A stretch of 19,849 nt of DNA from Schwartzia sp. (in: firmicutes) (GTDB lineage: Bacteria > Bacillota > Negativicutes > Selenomonadales > Selenomonadaceae). The notes under the pieces were generated by a model, which saw only the letters and a list, made by a program, of their open reading frames with translations, did no database searches and was not told the origin of the DNA. The position numbers and the translations under genes were made by a program. The DNA lies in the NCBI GenBank assembly GCA_024691625.1, contig JAILNL010000200.1, forward strand, positions 1-19,849, written 5' to 3'. Shown here piece after piece: positions 8,951 through 15,931 of this stretch (positions are counted from its first letter, which is position 1; each line of letters starts with the position of its first letter).

Positions 8951-8978
8951 AAGCCCCCAGGCAACTCCCAGGGGGCTT
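8951..8978 (-). terminator. GC-rich hairpin in the FkbM leader (terminator or attenuator)
   Basis: An 8-bp stem AAGCCCCC/GGGGGCTT (8951-8958 with 8971-8978), extendable by two G-C pairs after a mismatch, is followed on the minus strand by an interrupted T-rich run, TTTGATGTTTG. It lies downstream of the promoter at 9032-9061 and upstream of the FkbM start. It could therefore end read-through from the LTA-synthase-like gene, or attenuate FkbM expression, or both. Confidence 0.55.
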
Positions 8979-9031
8979 ATCTGCTGCAAATATCCTGTAG
9001 TCTAAAAATAACAGCACTGCACCTAATGGCG

Positions 9032-9061
9032 AGTATAGCATAGCTGCCCGCCGTTTATCAA
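9032..9061 (-). promoter_or_regulatory. Extended -10 promoter for the FkbM gene
   Basis: Minus strand: TTGATA (-35, 9061-9056), an 18-nt spacer and TATACT (-10, 9037-9032), directly preceded by TGC, the extended -10 element. Transcription would begin near 9025 and leave a leader of about 115 nt that contains the hairpin at 8951-8978. Confidence 0.62.
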
Positions 9062-9108
9062 GCTATTTACAAAGCTGATCTCCAAACAAGAAATTGCTGC
9101 AAGGAAAT

Positions 9109-11142
9109 TCAAACTCTTTTACCTCTTCCCGCATCGTCCAGAATTTCCGGATGTTTTACTATCCACGCAGTAATTTCAGACCATCCCAGCATTTCTTCTT
9201 CAAAGCGAACAGTATCAATCTTCATCTTTAAAGTTTTCGGCGATACCTCCAAAGACTGGGCAACGCGGTCCTTGTACATTCCGACAGTGTCATCTGTCAT
9301 CCAGCAATAAGGAGTAACTACATGGTCAATACGCTCTGTAAGCGGCGGCATCAAGCCGTAATAGGAAAACCCTTCATGAGCAATAAGTTCAAATACCGTC
9401 GGCATGATGTTCATGTGCCCGCCGATGGTATTATCGGCAAACATATTTTCATCAATCTCTCGATGATACATTGCAAACGAGGTGAGTACCTGATCTCTTA
9501 GCGAGGGCTCACGACGGTCAATGATGCCGTACTCGAATGGCATAAGTTTTGCCGAATGATCCCCTGTCACAATAAACAATGCATCCGGGTAGGCTTCTTT
9601 CATTGTTTCGACGAATCCAATGAGCGCCTGGTCCGCATACCATATTCCTGCCATCCTGCGCCATGTTGCCTTATCTTTTTTCAGAGCCTGCGGAGCCTCA
9701 GGCATCACGCGTTCTATATCAAAACCGTATTCATCATAAGGCATAAGATACGGTCCATGATTTGATGTTGTGTACAGAAAATGAAATGCAGGTACATTAT
9801 CCGAATCCGCTTTAATACGGCGCGCAGCTTCTTCCAAAAACAAATGATCATACACACCGAGCCATGTTTTAGGAGCATCGGGTCCGCAGATATCCGGTCC
9901 CCCGTGACACTCATCAAACCCGATAGCCGGCGCAAAATGCTCCAGACTTCCCCAGTTTAATCCGCCTCCATACCAAAATTCCGTACGATATCCAAGCTTT
10001 TTCAGCTGCAACGGCATAGAGGAAGGAATATTTCCATACCAGAAATCTTTATTCTCGTTAAGCTCCATATCAGCATCATAAATACCTGCCATAAGCGAAA
10101 CAAGCGACGGTTGGGAAATCATGCCTCCCGGGAGGAAGTTATTAAAGGAAATCGTATGTTTATCCTGTCGAAAACGCTGACTGGCTTCCATCAGATTTAG
10201 TTTATCATAGATATTATCAAAGGGTGCCTGCGCATGACTTTCCCCGAAGAGGAAAAATATGTGCGACGGCTTTTGGATAAGCGCCCCTTTTGCCGTTCGG
10301 ACAAACTTTTCCAACGGCTTTTCTCCGGGAGCTTTCCCGTCCGGGGTCACTTTTGCCATTATTTTTTGCGATTCTTCATCCGTATGGGACAGCGCTTCAT
10401 CTGCCGGATGCTTCAGTACGGTTTCCAGCGCAACGAAATCATCAACTGTTGCCTTAGAAAGGAATATGTCCTGTTTTACAATTAAAGGGACCTCATCCCA
10501 TTCGGGCTTCAGGCGATGACGGAATGTACCTCCGAAGCGGAACCAGTAAAATATGGCAATCGAGCCAAGAAAAACCGATGTGTTAAAGGCGTATGCCTTC
10601 CACACAGCATCAAATGCCGGATATGTGACTGTCGGAAGCCCTAAAAGGAATTCTGCCGCTTTGAAGCACAGGAATAGGTACGGTATAAAGCTCATGAGTA
10701 TCCATGCACCGTGATTCTGGTTGAAAAAGATATCCGCAAGGTTCTTTTTGTCCGCGTTCTTTCCAAGCCATATAGTACGGTTATAAATGTCATGGTAATG
10801 GTAATAAAAAATCATCTTGCCCCAAAAAGCAAAATAAAGGAGAAACGCATAAACCGCTATCCAGCCCGCACGCACGATGTTACCGATTTCATAATACGCA
10901 GCAAAAAACATCCCCGGCAGTGTAACGAGCGCAAGCGGAACGAGATAAGCGTATGCATTCCAATCCATGCCCCACCAGAAGCCGTAGCGGAAGCAATGGT
11001 AAAGTTTTTTCCACTGTCCCTGCCAGCTTTCCTTGGGAGAGTATACATATATAAAAACAGCACGGAACACAGCGCAGAGAAGAGGTGGCAGAACCGCCAG
11101 CTTCAAATCCTGCTGCATTCCGAGAAAATAATGTTCAAACAT
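9109..11142 (-). CDS. LTA synthase-like sulfatase-fold membrane phosphotransferase, copy 2
   Basis: This is a 677-residue inner-membrane protein with about five N-terminal helices (roughly 13-33, 64-84, 92-114, 146-168, 186-203) and a large outer domain of the alkaline-phosphatase/sulfatase fold. Likely metal and catalytic residues are E301 (LFGESHAQ), S343 in ISQPSL, H462 in TTSNHGPY and D528/H529 in TGDHS. Spacing and order match LtaS (Glu, nucleophile Thr, His, Asp-His), except that the nucleophile position is Ser in an SxPS context. Related enzymes move glycerol phosphate or phosphoethanolamine from a phospholipid to a glycan; the substrate here is unknown. A roughly 80-residue C-terminal extension follows the usual domain end. 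GGAG lies 5 nt before the ATG. It is a tandem paralogue of the gene at 11319-13394. Confidence 0.82.
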   Translation of the reverse strand: MFEHYFLGMQQDLKLAVLPPLLCAVFRAVFIYVYSPKESWQGQWKKLYHCFRYGFWWGMDWNAYAYLVPLALVTLPGMFFAAYYEIGNIVRAGWIAVYAFLLYFAFWGKMIFYYHYHDIYNRTIWLGKNADKKNLADIFFNQNHGAWILMSFIPYLFLCFKAAEFLLGLPTVTYPAFDAVWKAYAFNTSVFLGSIAIFYWFRFGGTFRHRLKPEWDEVPLIVKQDIFLSKATVDDFVALETVLKHPADEALSHTDEESQKIMAKVTPDGKAPGEKPLEKFVRTAKGALIQKPSHIFFLFGESHAQAPFDNIYDKLNLMEASQRFRQDKHTISFNNFLPGGMISQPSLVSLMAGIYDADMELNENKDFWYGNIPSSMPLQLKKLGYRTEFWYGGGLNWGSLEHFAPAIGFDECHGGPDICGPDAPKTWLGVYDHLFLEEAARRIKADSDNVPAFHFLYTTSNHGPYLMPYDEYGFDIERVMPEAPQALKKDKATWRRMAGIWYADQALIGFVETMKEAYPDALFIVTGDHSAKLMPFEYGIIDRREPSLRDQVLTSFAMYHREIDENMFADNTIGGHMNIMPTVFELIAHEGFSYYGLMPPLTERIDHVVTPYCWMTDDTVGMYKDRVAQSLEVSPKTLKMKIDTVRFEEEMLGWSEITAWIVKHPEILDDAGRGKRV

Positions 11143-11245
11143 AGTGTCTCCATTTGTACATAGTCAGCGCTTTGCGGCGCATATCTCTGCATAAGCGACA
11201 AGCCCGTAATCAGTAAAATTTACAATGCAAACAACTTTTCTAATC

Positions 11246-11274
11246 ATTTTACAACACGGCTCTTTTACTGTCCA
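11246..11274 (-). promoter_or_regulatory. Promoter of LTA synthase-like copy 2
   Basis: Minus strand: TGGACA (-35, 11274-11269), a 17-nt spacer and TAAAAT (-10, 11251-11246), just past the terminator of copy 1. It gives a leader of about 97 nt before the ATG at 11142. It is nearly identical to the promoter at 7853-7881. Confidence 0.65.
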
Positions 11275-11276
11275 TA
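11246..11276 (-). repeat. 31-bp intergenic repeat, copy B
   Basis: It matches 7853-7883 at 28 of 31 bases, in the same orientation relative to the downstream gene. The three differences all fall in the spacer between the -35 and -10 boxes, so both boxes are perfectly kept. Confidence 0.75.
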
Positions 11277-11285
11277 CAATTAACG

Positions 11286-11315
11286 AAAAACAGCCGGCAA
11301 TCGCCGGCTGTTTTT
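11286..11315 (-). terminator. Strong terminator after LTA synthase-like copy 1
   Basis: A perfect 13-bp stem (AAAAACAGCCGGC with its complement GCCGGCTGTTTTT) and a 4-nt loop start 3 bp after the stop codon of copy 1. The A and T ends make it work in both directions. It closes the heptose operon that begins near 17918. Confidence 0.88.
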
Positions 11316-11318
11316 CAC

Positions 11319-13394
11319 TCATTGATAAGCTAATGTTCTTCTATTATTTTCCAAGCCTTCACTCATAGGAATTTCCCTCGTTCCCGAATCCTTCAAAAGC
11401 TCCGGATGTTTCACCATCCATGCGGTGATTTCTGTCCAGCCATGCATTTCATCCTCGAAAAGCACAGTATCCATTTTCATTGGCAGCATCTCTGACGATA
11501 CTTTAATCGACTGCGCGATACGGTCATTGTAAACGCCTATGGTGTCGTTTGTCATCCAGCAGTAAGGCGTGACAACATGGTCAATATGCTCTGTAAGCGA
11601 CGGCATGAGTCCGTAATACTCAAAGCCCTTAGGCGCAATAAGCTCAAATATGGTCGGCATGATATTCATGTGCCCGCCTATGGTATTGCCGGCAAACATA
11701 TCTTCAGCAAGCTCGCGGTGATAAACCGCAAAGGATGCCAAGTAATTTTCACGGAGCGCAGGGGCTTTTCTGTCGACTACGTTGTATTGGAACGGAATCA
11801 GCGGGGTGGAATGATCTCCTGTTATTATGATCATGCTGTCAGGAAATGCTTCTTTCATTTCTTCCGCCAATCGGATCAGCGCCTGATCCGCATACCAGCT
11901 TGCGCCTAACGTCCGCCATACAGCTTTGTCTTTTTTCATAGCCTCCGGCATATTGGGCATAACTTTATCAATATCAAAGCCCAGTTTGTCGAAGGGCAAA
12001 AGATACGGACCATGGTTCGACGTCGTATAGATGAAATGGAATTCCGGAGTATCCGACGCATTTGCCTTGATGCGTCTTCCTACCTCTTCCAAGAACAAAT
12101 GGTCATATACCCCAAGCCAGGTCTGCGGAGCTCCCTTTTCACATATGGAAGGGCCGCCAAAAGCTTCATCAAAGCCAAGAGCAGGCATAAAATGCTCTAA
12201 GCTTCCATGCGTAAGTTCTCCCCCGTACCAAAATGATGTCTTATATCCAAGACGTTTCAGCTGAAGAGGCAGTGATGATGGAACAGTTGACTTCCAGAAA
12301 TGATTGTTCTCATTCAATTCAATCCCCGGATCGAAAATGCCCGTCAAAATACTATTAAGGGATGGACGCGAGTTCAGCCCGGCTGAGAGGAAATTTTGAA
12401 CCGAAAAAGTATGTGCATCGCTGCGGAAGTGCTTGCTTGCATCCATCAAATGCATTTCCTCATAAATCGGATCAAAGGCCGACTGTGCGTGGCTCTCTCC
12501 AAATAAGAAAAAAATATGTGAAGGTTTTTTTATGCGAGGTCCCGATGCATTGCGCAAAAAATGCCTCATGGGGTCTTTAGTATCAAGCGCGCTTCCATCA
12601 AGTATTGGACGCATTATTTCTTCTGACTGTTCATCCGAATGTGCGATTATATCGCTTACAGGATTGCGCCATATACTGTGAAGCGCGACAAGGTCATCCT
12701 CACAGGCCTTCGCCATGAACATGTCTTCCTTGACAATCGGAGGAATCTCATCCCACTCCGGCTTCAGTCTGTGGCGGAATGTGCCACCAAAGCGGAACCA
12801 GTAAAAAATCGCAACAGAGCCCAGAAAAAGCGTGACTCCGATTATCTCATGCAAATACCCTTCAACCTTGGGATATGACAATAGCGGCAGTGATAGCAAA
12901 TCTTTTCCAACTACGGTGCAACCAGCCAAATAAACCACAGCCCCAAGTAGTAATAATGCTCCATGATGCTGATTAAAGAAAATATCCGCATAATTCTTTT
13001 TATCTGCATTTTTTGCAAGCCAAACTGTGCGATTAAGCTTGTCCTGATAGTGGTAATAAAAAATCAGCTTACCGATGAAGGCCGCATAAAGAAGTAAGCA
13101 ATATGCACCCATAAGCACAAGGCGTACATTATCGCCAACGGCAAAATAAGATTCGATAAAGGCTCCCGGGAGCGTTACAAGAATAAGCGGAACAAGATAC
13201 GCATAGGCATTAACGTCCCAGCCCCACCAAAAACCGTAGTTAAAGCATAAATACCATTTCTTCCAGTCGCCAAAAGGTGTTTTTTTCGGCGCATATATCA
13301 ATATAAAAATATAACGGAACACAGCGCAGAGAAGCGGTGGCAAAACGGCCAGCTTCAAATCCTGCTGCATCCCGAGAAAATAATGTTCAAACAT
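11319..13394 (-). CDS. LTA synthase-like sulfatase-fold membrane phosphotransferase, copy 1
   Basis: This 691-residue paralogue of the protein at 9109-11142 is collinear along its whole length and identical in the first 27 residues. It has the same five-helix N-terminus and extracytoplasmic sulfatase-fold domain: E300 in LFGESHAQ, S342 in NSRPSL, H461 in TTSNHGPY, D527/H528 in TGDHS, then NTIGGHMNIMPT and a conserved C-terminal extension. The Ser nucleophile replaces the Thr of LtaS, as in copy 2. It ends with a short divergent tail (SEGLENNRRTLAYQ) absent from copy 2. GAGG lies 6 nt before the ATG at 13394. It sits 35 bp behind gmhB with no clear promoter, so it belongs to the heptose operon. 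Its place there points to phosphate-linked decoration of the LPS core or another envelope glycan. Confidence 0.82.
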   Translation of the reverse strand: MFEHYFLGMQQDLKLAVLPPLLCAVFRYIFILIYAPKKTPFGDWKKWYLCFNYGFWWGWDVNAYAYLVPLILVTLPGAFIESYFAVGDNVRLVLMGAYCLLLYAAFIGKLIFYYHYQDKLNRTVWLAKNADKKNYADIFFNQHHGALLLLGAVVYLAGCTVVGKDLLSLPLLSYPKVEGYLHEIIGVTLFLGSVAIFYWFRFGGTFRHRLKPEWDEIPPIVKEDMFMAKACEDDLVALHSIWRNPVSDIIAHSDEQSEEIMRPILDGSALDTKDPMRHFLRNASGPRIKKPSHIFFLFGESHAQSAFDPIYEEMHLMDASKHFRSDAHTFSVQNFLSAGLNSRPSLNSILTGIFDPGIELNENNHFWKSTVPSSLPLQLKRLGYKTSFWYGGELTHGSLEHFMPALGFDEAFGGPSICEKGAPQTWLGVYDHLFLEEVGRRIKANASDTPEFHFIYTTSNHGPYLLPFDKLGFDIDKVMPNMPEAMKKDKAVWRTLGASWYADQALIRLAEEMKEAFPDSMIIITGDHSTPLIPFQYNVVDRKAPALRENYLASFAVYHRELAEDMFAGNTIGGHMNIMPTIFELIAPKGFEYYGLMPSLTEHIDHVVTPYCWMTNDTIGVYNDRIAQSIKVSSEMLPMKMDTVLFEDEMHGWTEITAWMVKHPELLKDSGTREIPMSEGLENNRRTLAYQ

Positions 13395-13419
13395 AAAAAT
13401 CCTCGTTTACAATATATTT

Positions 13420-13445
13420 AAGCCTTCTCCTACCGGGGAAGGCTT
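13420..13445 (-). terminator. Hairpin over the gmhB stop codon
   Basis: An 8-bp stem AAGCCTTC/GAAGGCTT with a 10-nt loop spans the gmhB stop codon and the start of the 35-bp gap before the next gene. On the minus strand it is followed by AAATATATTG, not a proper T tract. It may be a weak or intra-operon terminator, or an mRNA-stabilising hairpin. Confidence 0.35.
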
Positions 13446-13933
13446 TGGATTACCAATTCGTACAGGCTGCCGCCGGTATATTTCACACCGCGGATGCCTG
13501 CTTTTTCAGCGCATTCCAGGTCCCTGTCGGCATCGCCGATAAGAACGGATGCGGTTTTATCAATGTCAAAATCCCTGCAGGCGTCCTCTACGAGCTTCGA
13601 GCCGGGTTTTCTGCATTCGCATTTTTTTGCATATTCCTTCACCGCAGCCTCAGGGTGATGAGGACAATAATAAAATGCATCAATGCGCGCATTATATTTT
13701 TTTAGGTCTTCATTCATCCAGTCATGCAATGCGTGAACCTCTGCCTCCGTGAAATAGCCTCTTGCCACACCGCTCTGGTTCGTTACGACGATAACCTTAT
13801 ACCCTTTTTCATTAGCATAGCGGATTGCTTCGGGAGCTCCTTCTATCCAAACGAATTCCTCAGGTTTATAGAGATACCCCGTATCTACGTTCAGCGTGCC
13901 GTCACGGTCAAAAAAGACTGCTTTATTTGCCAT
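13430..13933 (-). CDS. gmhB: D-glycero-beta-D-manno-heptose-1,7-bisphosphate 7-phosphatase
   Basis: It removes the 7-phosphate from heptose 1,7-bisphosphate on the route to ADP-heptose. It is a 167-residue HAD-superfamily enzyme with FFDRDGTLN (D9 nucleophile, D11), TNQSG (51-55), K109 and IGDADRD (D134, D138). The structural zinc loop of GmhB is present: C90, H92, C105 and C107 in CPHHP...KCECRKP. This loop separates GmhB from the related histidinol-phosphatase domain. Its start overlaps the hldD stop region by 11 nt, so the two are probably coupled. It follows the order kinase-epimerase-phosphatase of a complete heptose module, apart from the isomerase GmhA and the adenylyltransferase. Confidence 0.94.
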   Translation of the reverse strand: MANKAVFFDRDGTLNVDTGYLYKPEEFVWIEGAPEAIRYANEKGYKVIVVTNQSGVARGYFTEAEVHALHDWMNEDLKKYNARIDAFYYCPHHPEAAVKEYAKKCECRKPGSKLVEDACRDFDIDKTASVLIGDADRDLECAEKAGIRGVKYTGGSLYELVIQSLPR

Positions 13934-14894
13934 ATTTGAAATATCCGCCGTCAGAAAGGAAATCGCAGTATTCCTTCACAGCATCCTTCATGTCATAGAA
14001 GCCTTCGTTATAGCCTGCTGCCAGGAGTTTCGATTCGTCAGCCTGCGTATAGGACTGGTATTTTCCTTTGAGCACCTCGGGGAATTCGCGGTATTCGATT
14101 TTGCCCTTGCCCATAGCGTCAATGACGGCCTGTGCAGCTTCGTTGTAGCTATGCGCCTTGCCCGTGCCGCAGTTGAAAATGCCGCTTGGTCCCTTTTCAC
14201 GCCAGAACCAGAGGTTGACCTTTACAACATCCTTGACATAGATGAAGTCGCGGAGCTGCTCTCCCGGTCCGTATTCGCCATATCCGTCAAAGAGCTTAGC
14301 CACGCCTGTTTCATTGATCTGGTTATAGAGCTGATAGAAAATGGATGCCATCTTGCCCTTATGGTGCTCCTGCGGGCCGTAAACGTTGAAATAACGCAGG
14401 CCTACGACCTGACTCTTTGCGTCCGGAAGCAGCTGACGTACGTAACGGTCAAATGCAAGTTTCGAGAAAGCGTACGGATTTAGCGCATTTTCGCAATCGT
14501 CTTCTTCACGGAAGCCGTTTTCGCCAAGGCCGTAAGTGGACGCTGAGGACGCATAAAAGAACGGAATACGGTGCTCAAGGCAGTAATGGAGCATTGCCTT
14601 CGAGTATTCGTAGTTTGTGCGCATCATGTAGTTGACGTCGTATTCCATGGTATCGGAGCATGCGCCCTCGTGGAATACCGCGTCTACATCCGTACCGTCG
14701 AAATCGTCGCGCTCGATGTTTTCAAGGAAGTCGTCCTTGTGCTTGTAGTCGAAGAACTTGAGTCCGCGAAGGTTTTTATAGTTCTCTCCGTCAGCGAGGT
14801 CATCTACGATAAGGATATCCTCTCTGCCGATTCTGTTAAGCTGTTTTACGAGATTGCTGCCGATGAAGCCGGCGCCGCCTGTTACAATAATCAT
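13923..14894 (-). CDS. hldD: ADP-L-glycero-D-manno-heptose 6-epimerase
   Basis: It interconverts ADP-D-glycero- and ADP-L-glycero-D-manno-heptose, the last step of donor synthesis for LPS inner-core heptose. The 323-residue SDR protein has GGAGFIGS (6-13), the HldD-specific HEGACSDT (75-82), NYEYSK (94-99), SSAST (116-120), Y141-x-x-x-K145, and GPQEHHKGKMAS (173-184), whose K179 matches the second catalytic lysine region of HldD. The ATG at 14894 has AGGAGG 7 nt upstream, 20 bp behind the kinase gene. Confidence 0.95.
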   Translation of the reverse strand: MIIVTGGAGFIGSNLVKQLNRIGREDILIVDDLADGENYKNLRGLKFFDYKHKDDFLENIERDDFDGTDVDAVFHEGACSDTMEYDVNYMMRTNYEYSKAMLHYCLEHRIPFFYASSASTYGLGENGFREEDDCENALNPYAFSKLAFDRYVRQLLPDAKSQVVGLRYFNVYGPQEHHKGKMASIFYQLYNQINETGVAKLFDGYGEYGPGEQLRDFIYVKDVVKVNLWFWREKGPSGIFNCGTGKAHSYNEAAQAVIDAMGKGKIEYREFPEVLKGKYQSYTQADESKLLAAGYNEGFYDMKDAVKEYCDFLSDGGYFKYGK

Positions 14895-14914
14895 TTATTT
14901 TGCCTCCTGTATTT

Positions 14915-15907
14915 TTACCGTTCTGCCTGCAGGGCGTTAAGAAGTTCTTCCCTGCTGACAGCATATGTTCCGAGTTTTCCTACTACAACTCCTGCCGCCA
15001 GGTTTGCCAGATATGCTCCTGCCGCAGGCTCAAGTCCTCCGGCAAGCGCCATTGCAAAGGTTGCTATTACCGTATCACCCGCGCCGGATACATCGAATAC
15101 CTCCTGGGCTTTTGTGGGTATGTGCACTGTAGAACGCGGTCGGACAAGAGAAAGTCCGCATTCGGAGCGGGTCGCTACCATTGAGCCGATATGGAATCTG
15201 CGCAGCGCGTACCGCGCCGCTTTCGCCACCGCTTCATCCTCGTTCGCGGCGGGTTCCTTCTGGACTTCATTGAGTTCCTTAAGGTTCGGCGTAATATAGT
15301 CCGCTCCGCGGTAACGGCCCCAGTCTGTCCCCTTCGGGTCCACAATGACCGGGACTCCGTATTCCTTCCCCAGCTTTATGACCTCTGCGCAGGTTTCCCG
15401 TGTGCATACACCTTTACCGTAATCAGAAAGAATAACTGTCTGCGTGCCGTTTTCAAGGCACTCTCTGACTTTTTTGATAAGCCTTTCAGCGTCGCCTCCG
15501 GTGACAGGCTTGGTTTCTTCAAAGTCAAGGCGCATCATCTGCTGGTGTCCGCCAATCACACGGATTTTCGTGGTCGTAGGCGCTGCAGTTTCTACGAGGC
15601 CGTCATTGGAAATCCCGCGCTCTTTGAACTGCGTGCGCAGGCTTTCACCATGGTAATCGTTCCCGATAAAGCCCGCCACAATCGTACGGCAGCCGAGAAG
15701 CGCAAGGTTATGCGCGACATTTGCCGCGCCGCCCAGTGTCTCCTTTGTCTTTACTACCCTTGTAATCGGCACCGGGGCCTCAGGAGATATTCTCGAAACC
15801 TCGCCGTAGAAATATTTGTCCAGCATTATGTCGCCTACGACAAGCACTCTGCAGTCCTGTGTTTTTTCCCGGACAAAATCTTTCATTTTTTTATATGAAA
15901 ATCTCAA
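14915..15907 (-). CDS. rfaE1: D-glycero-beta-D-manno-heptose-7-phosphate kinase, single-domain form
   Basis: This PfkB-family kinase makes heptose 1,7-bisphosphate from heptose 7-phosphate. It is 330 residues long, with VVGDIMLDKY (23-32), SPEAPVP (41-47), LGGAANVAHNLA (58-69), and the PfkB signature with DVSGAGDTV (272-280), where D278 is the catalytic base. It covers only the kinase half of the bifunctional HldE known from enterobacteria; the cytidylyltransferase-like half is absent here and is expected as a separate gene (hldC/rfaE2) elsewhere. The start is a TTG at 15907, chosen because AAGGAGG stands 7 nt before it; the in-frame ATG at 15886 is too far from that site. It lies 24 bp behind the heptosyltransferase gene. 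Confidence 0.94.
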   Translation of the reverse strand: MRFSYKKMKDFVREKTQDCRVLVVGDIMLDKYFYGEVSRISPEAPVPITRVVKTKETLGGAANVAHNLALLGCRTIVAGFIGNDYHGESLRTQFKERGISNDGLVETAAPTTTKIRVIGGHQQMMRLDFEETKPVTGGDAERLIKKVRECLENGTQTVILSDYGKGVCTRETCAEVIKLGKEYGVPVIVDPKGTDWGRYRGADYITPNLKELNEVQKEPAANEDEAVAKAARYALRRFHIGSMVATRSECGLSLVRPRSTVHIPTKAQEVFDVSGAGDTVIATFAMALAGGLEPAAGAYLANLAAGVVVGKLGTYAVSREELLNALQAER

Positions 15908-15931
15908 CTCAATGCCTCCTTCTCATACATT

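Noticed and set aside
8911..8964. Upstream extension of the FkbM gene
   Set aside because: It lies within the GC-rich leader hairpin and adds a Cys-rich stretch not typical of the family.
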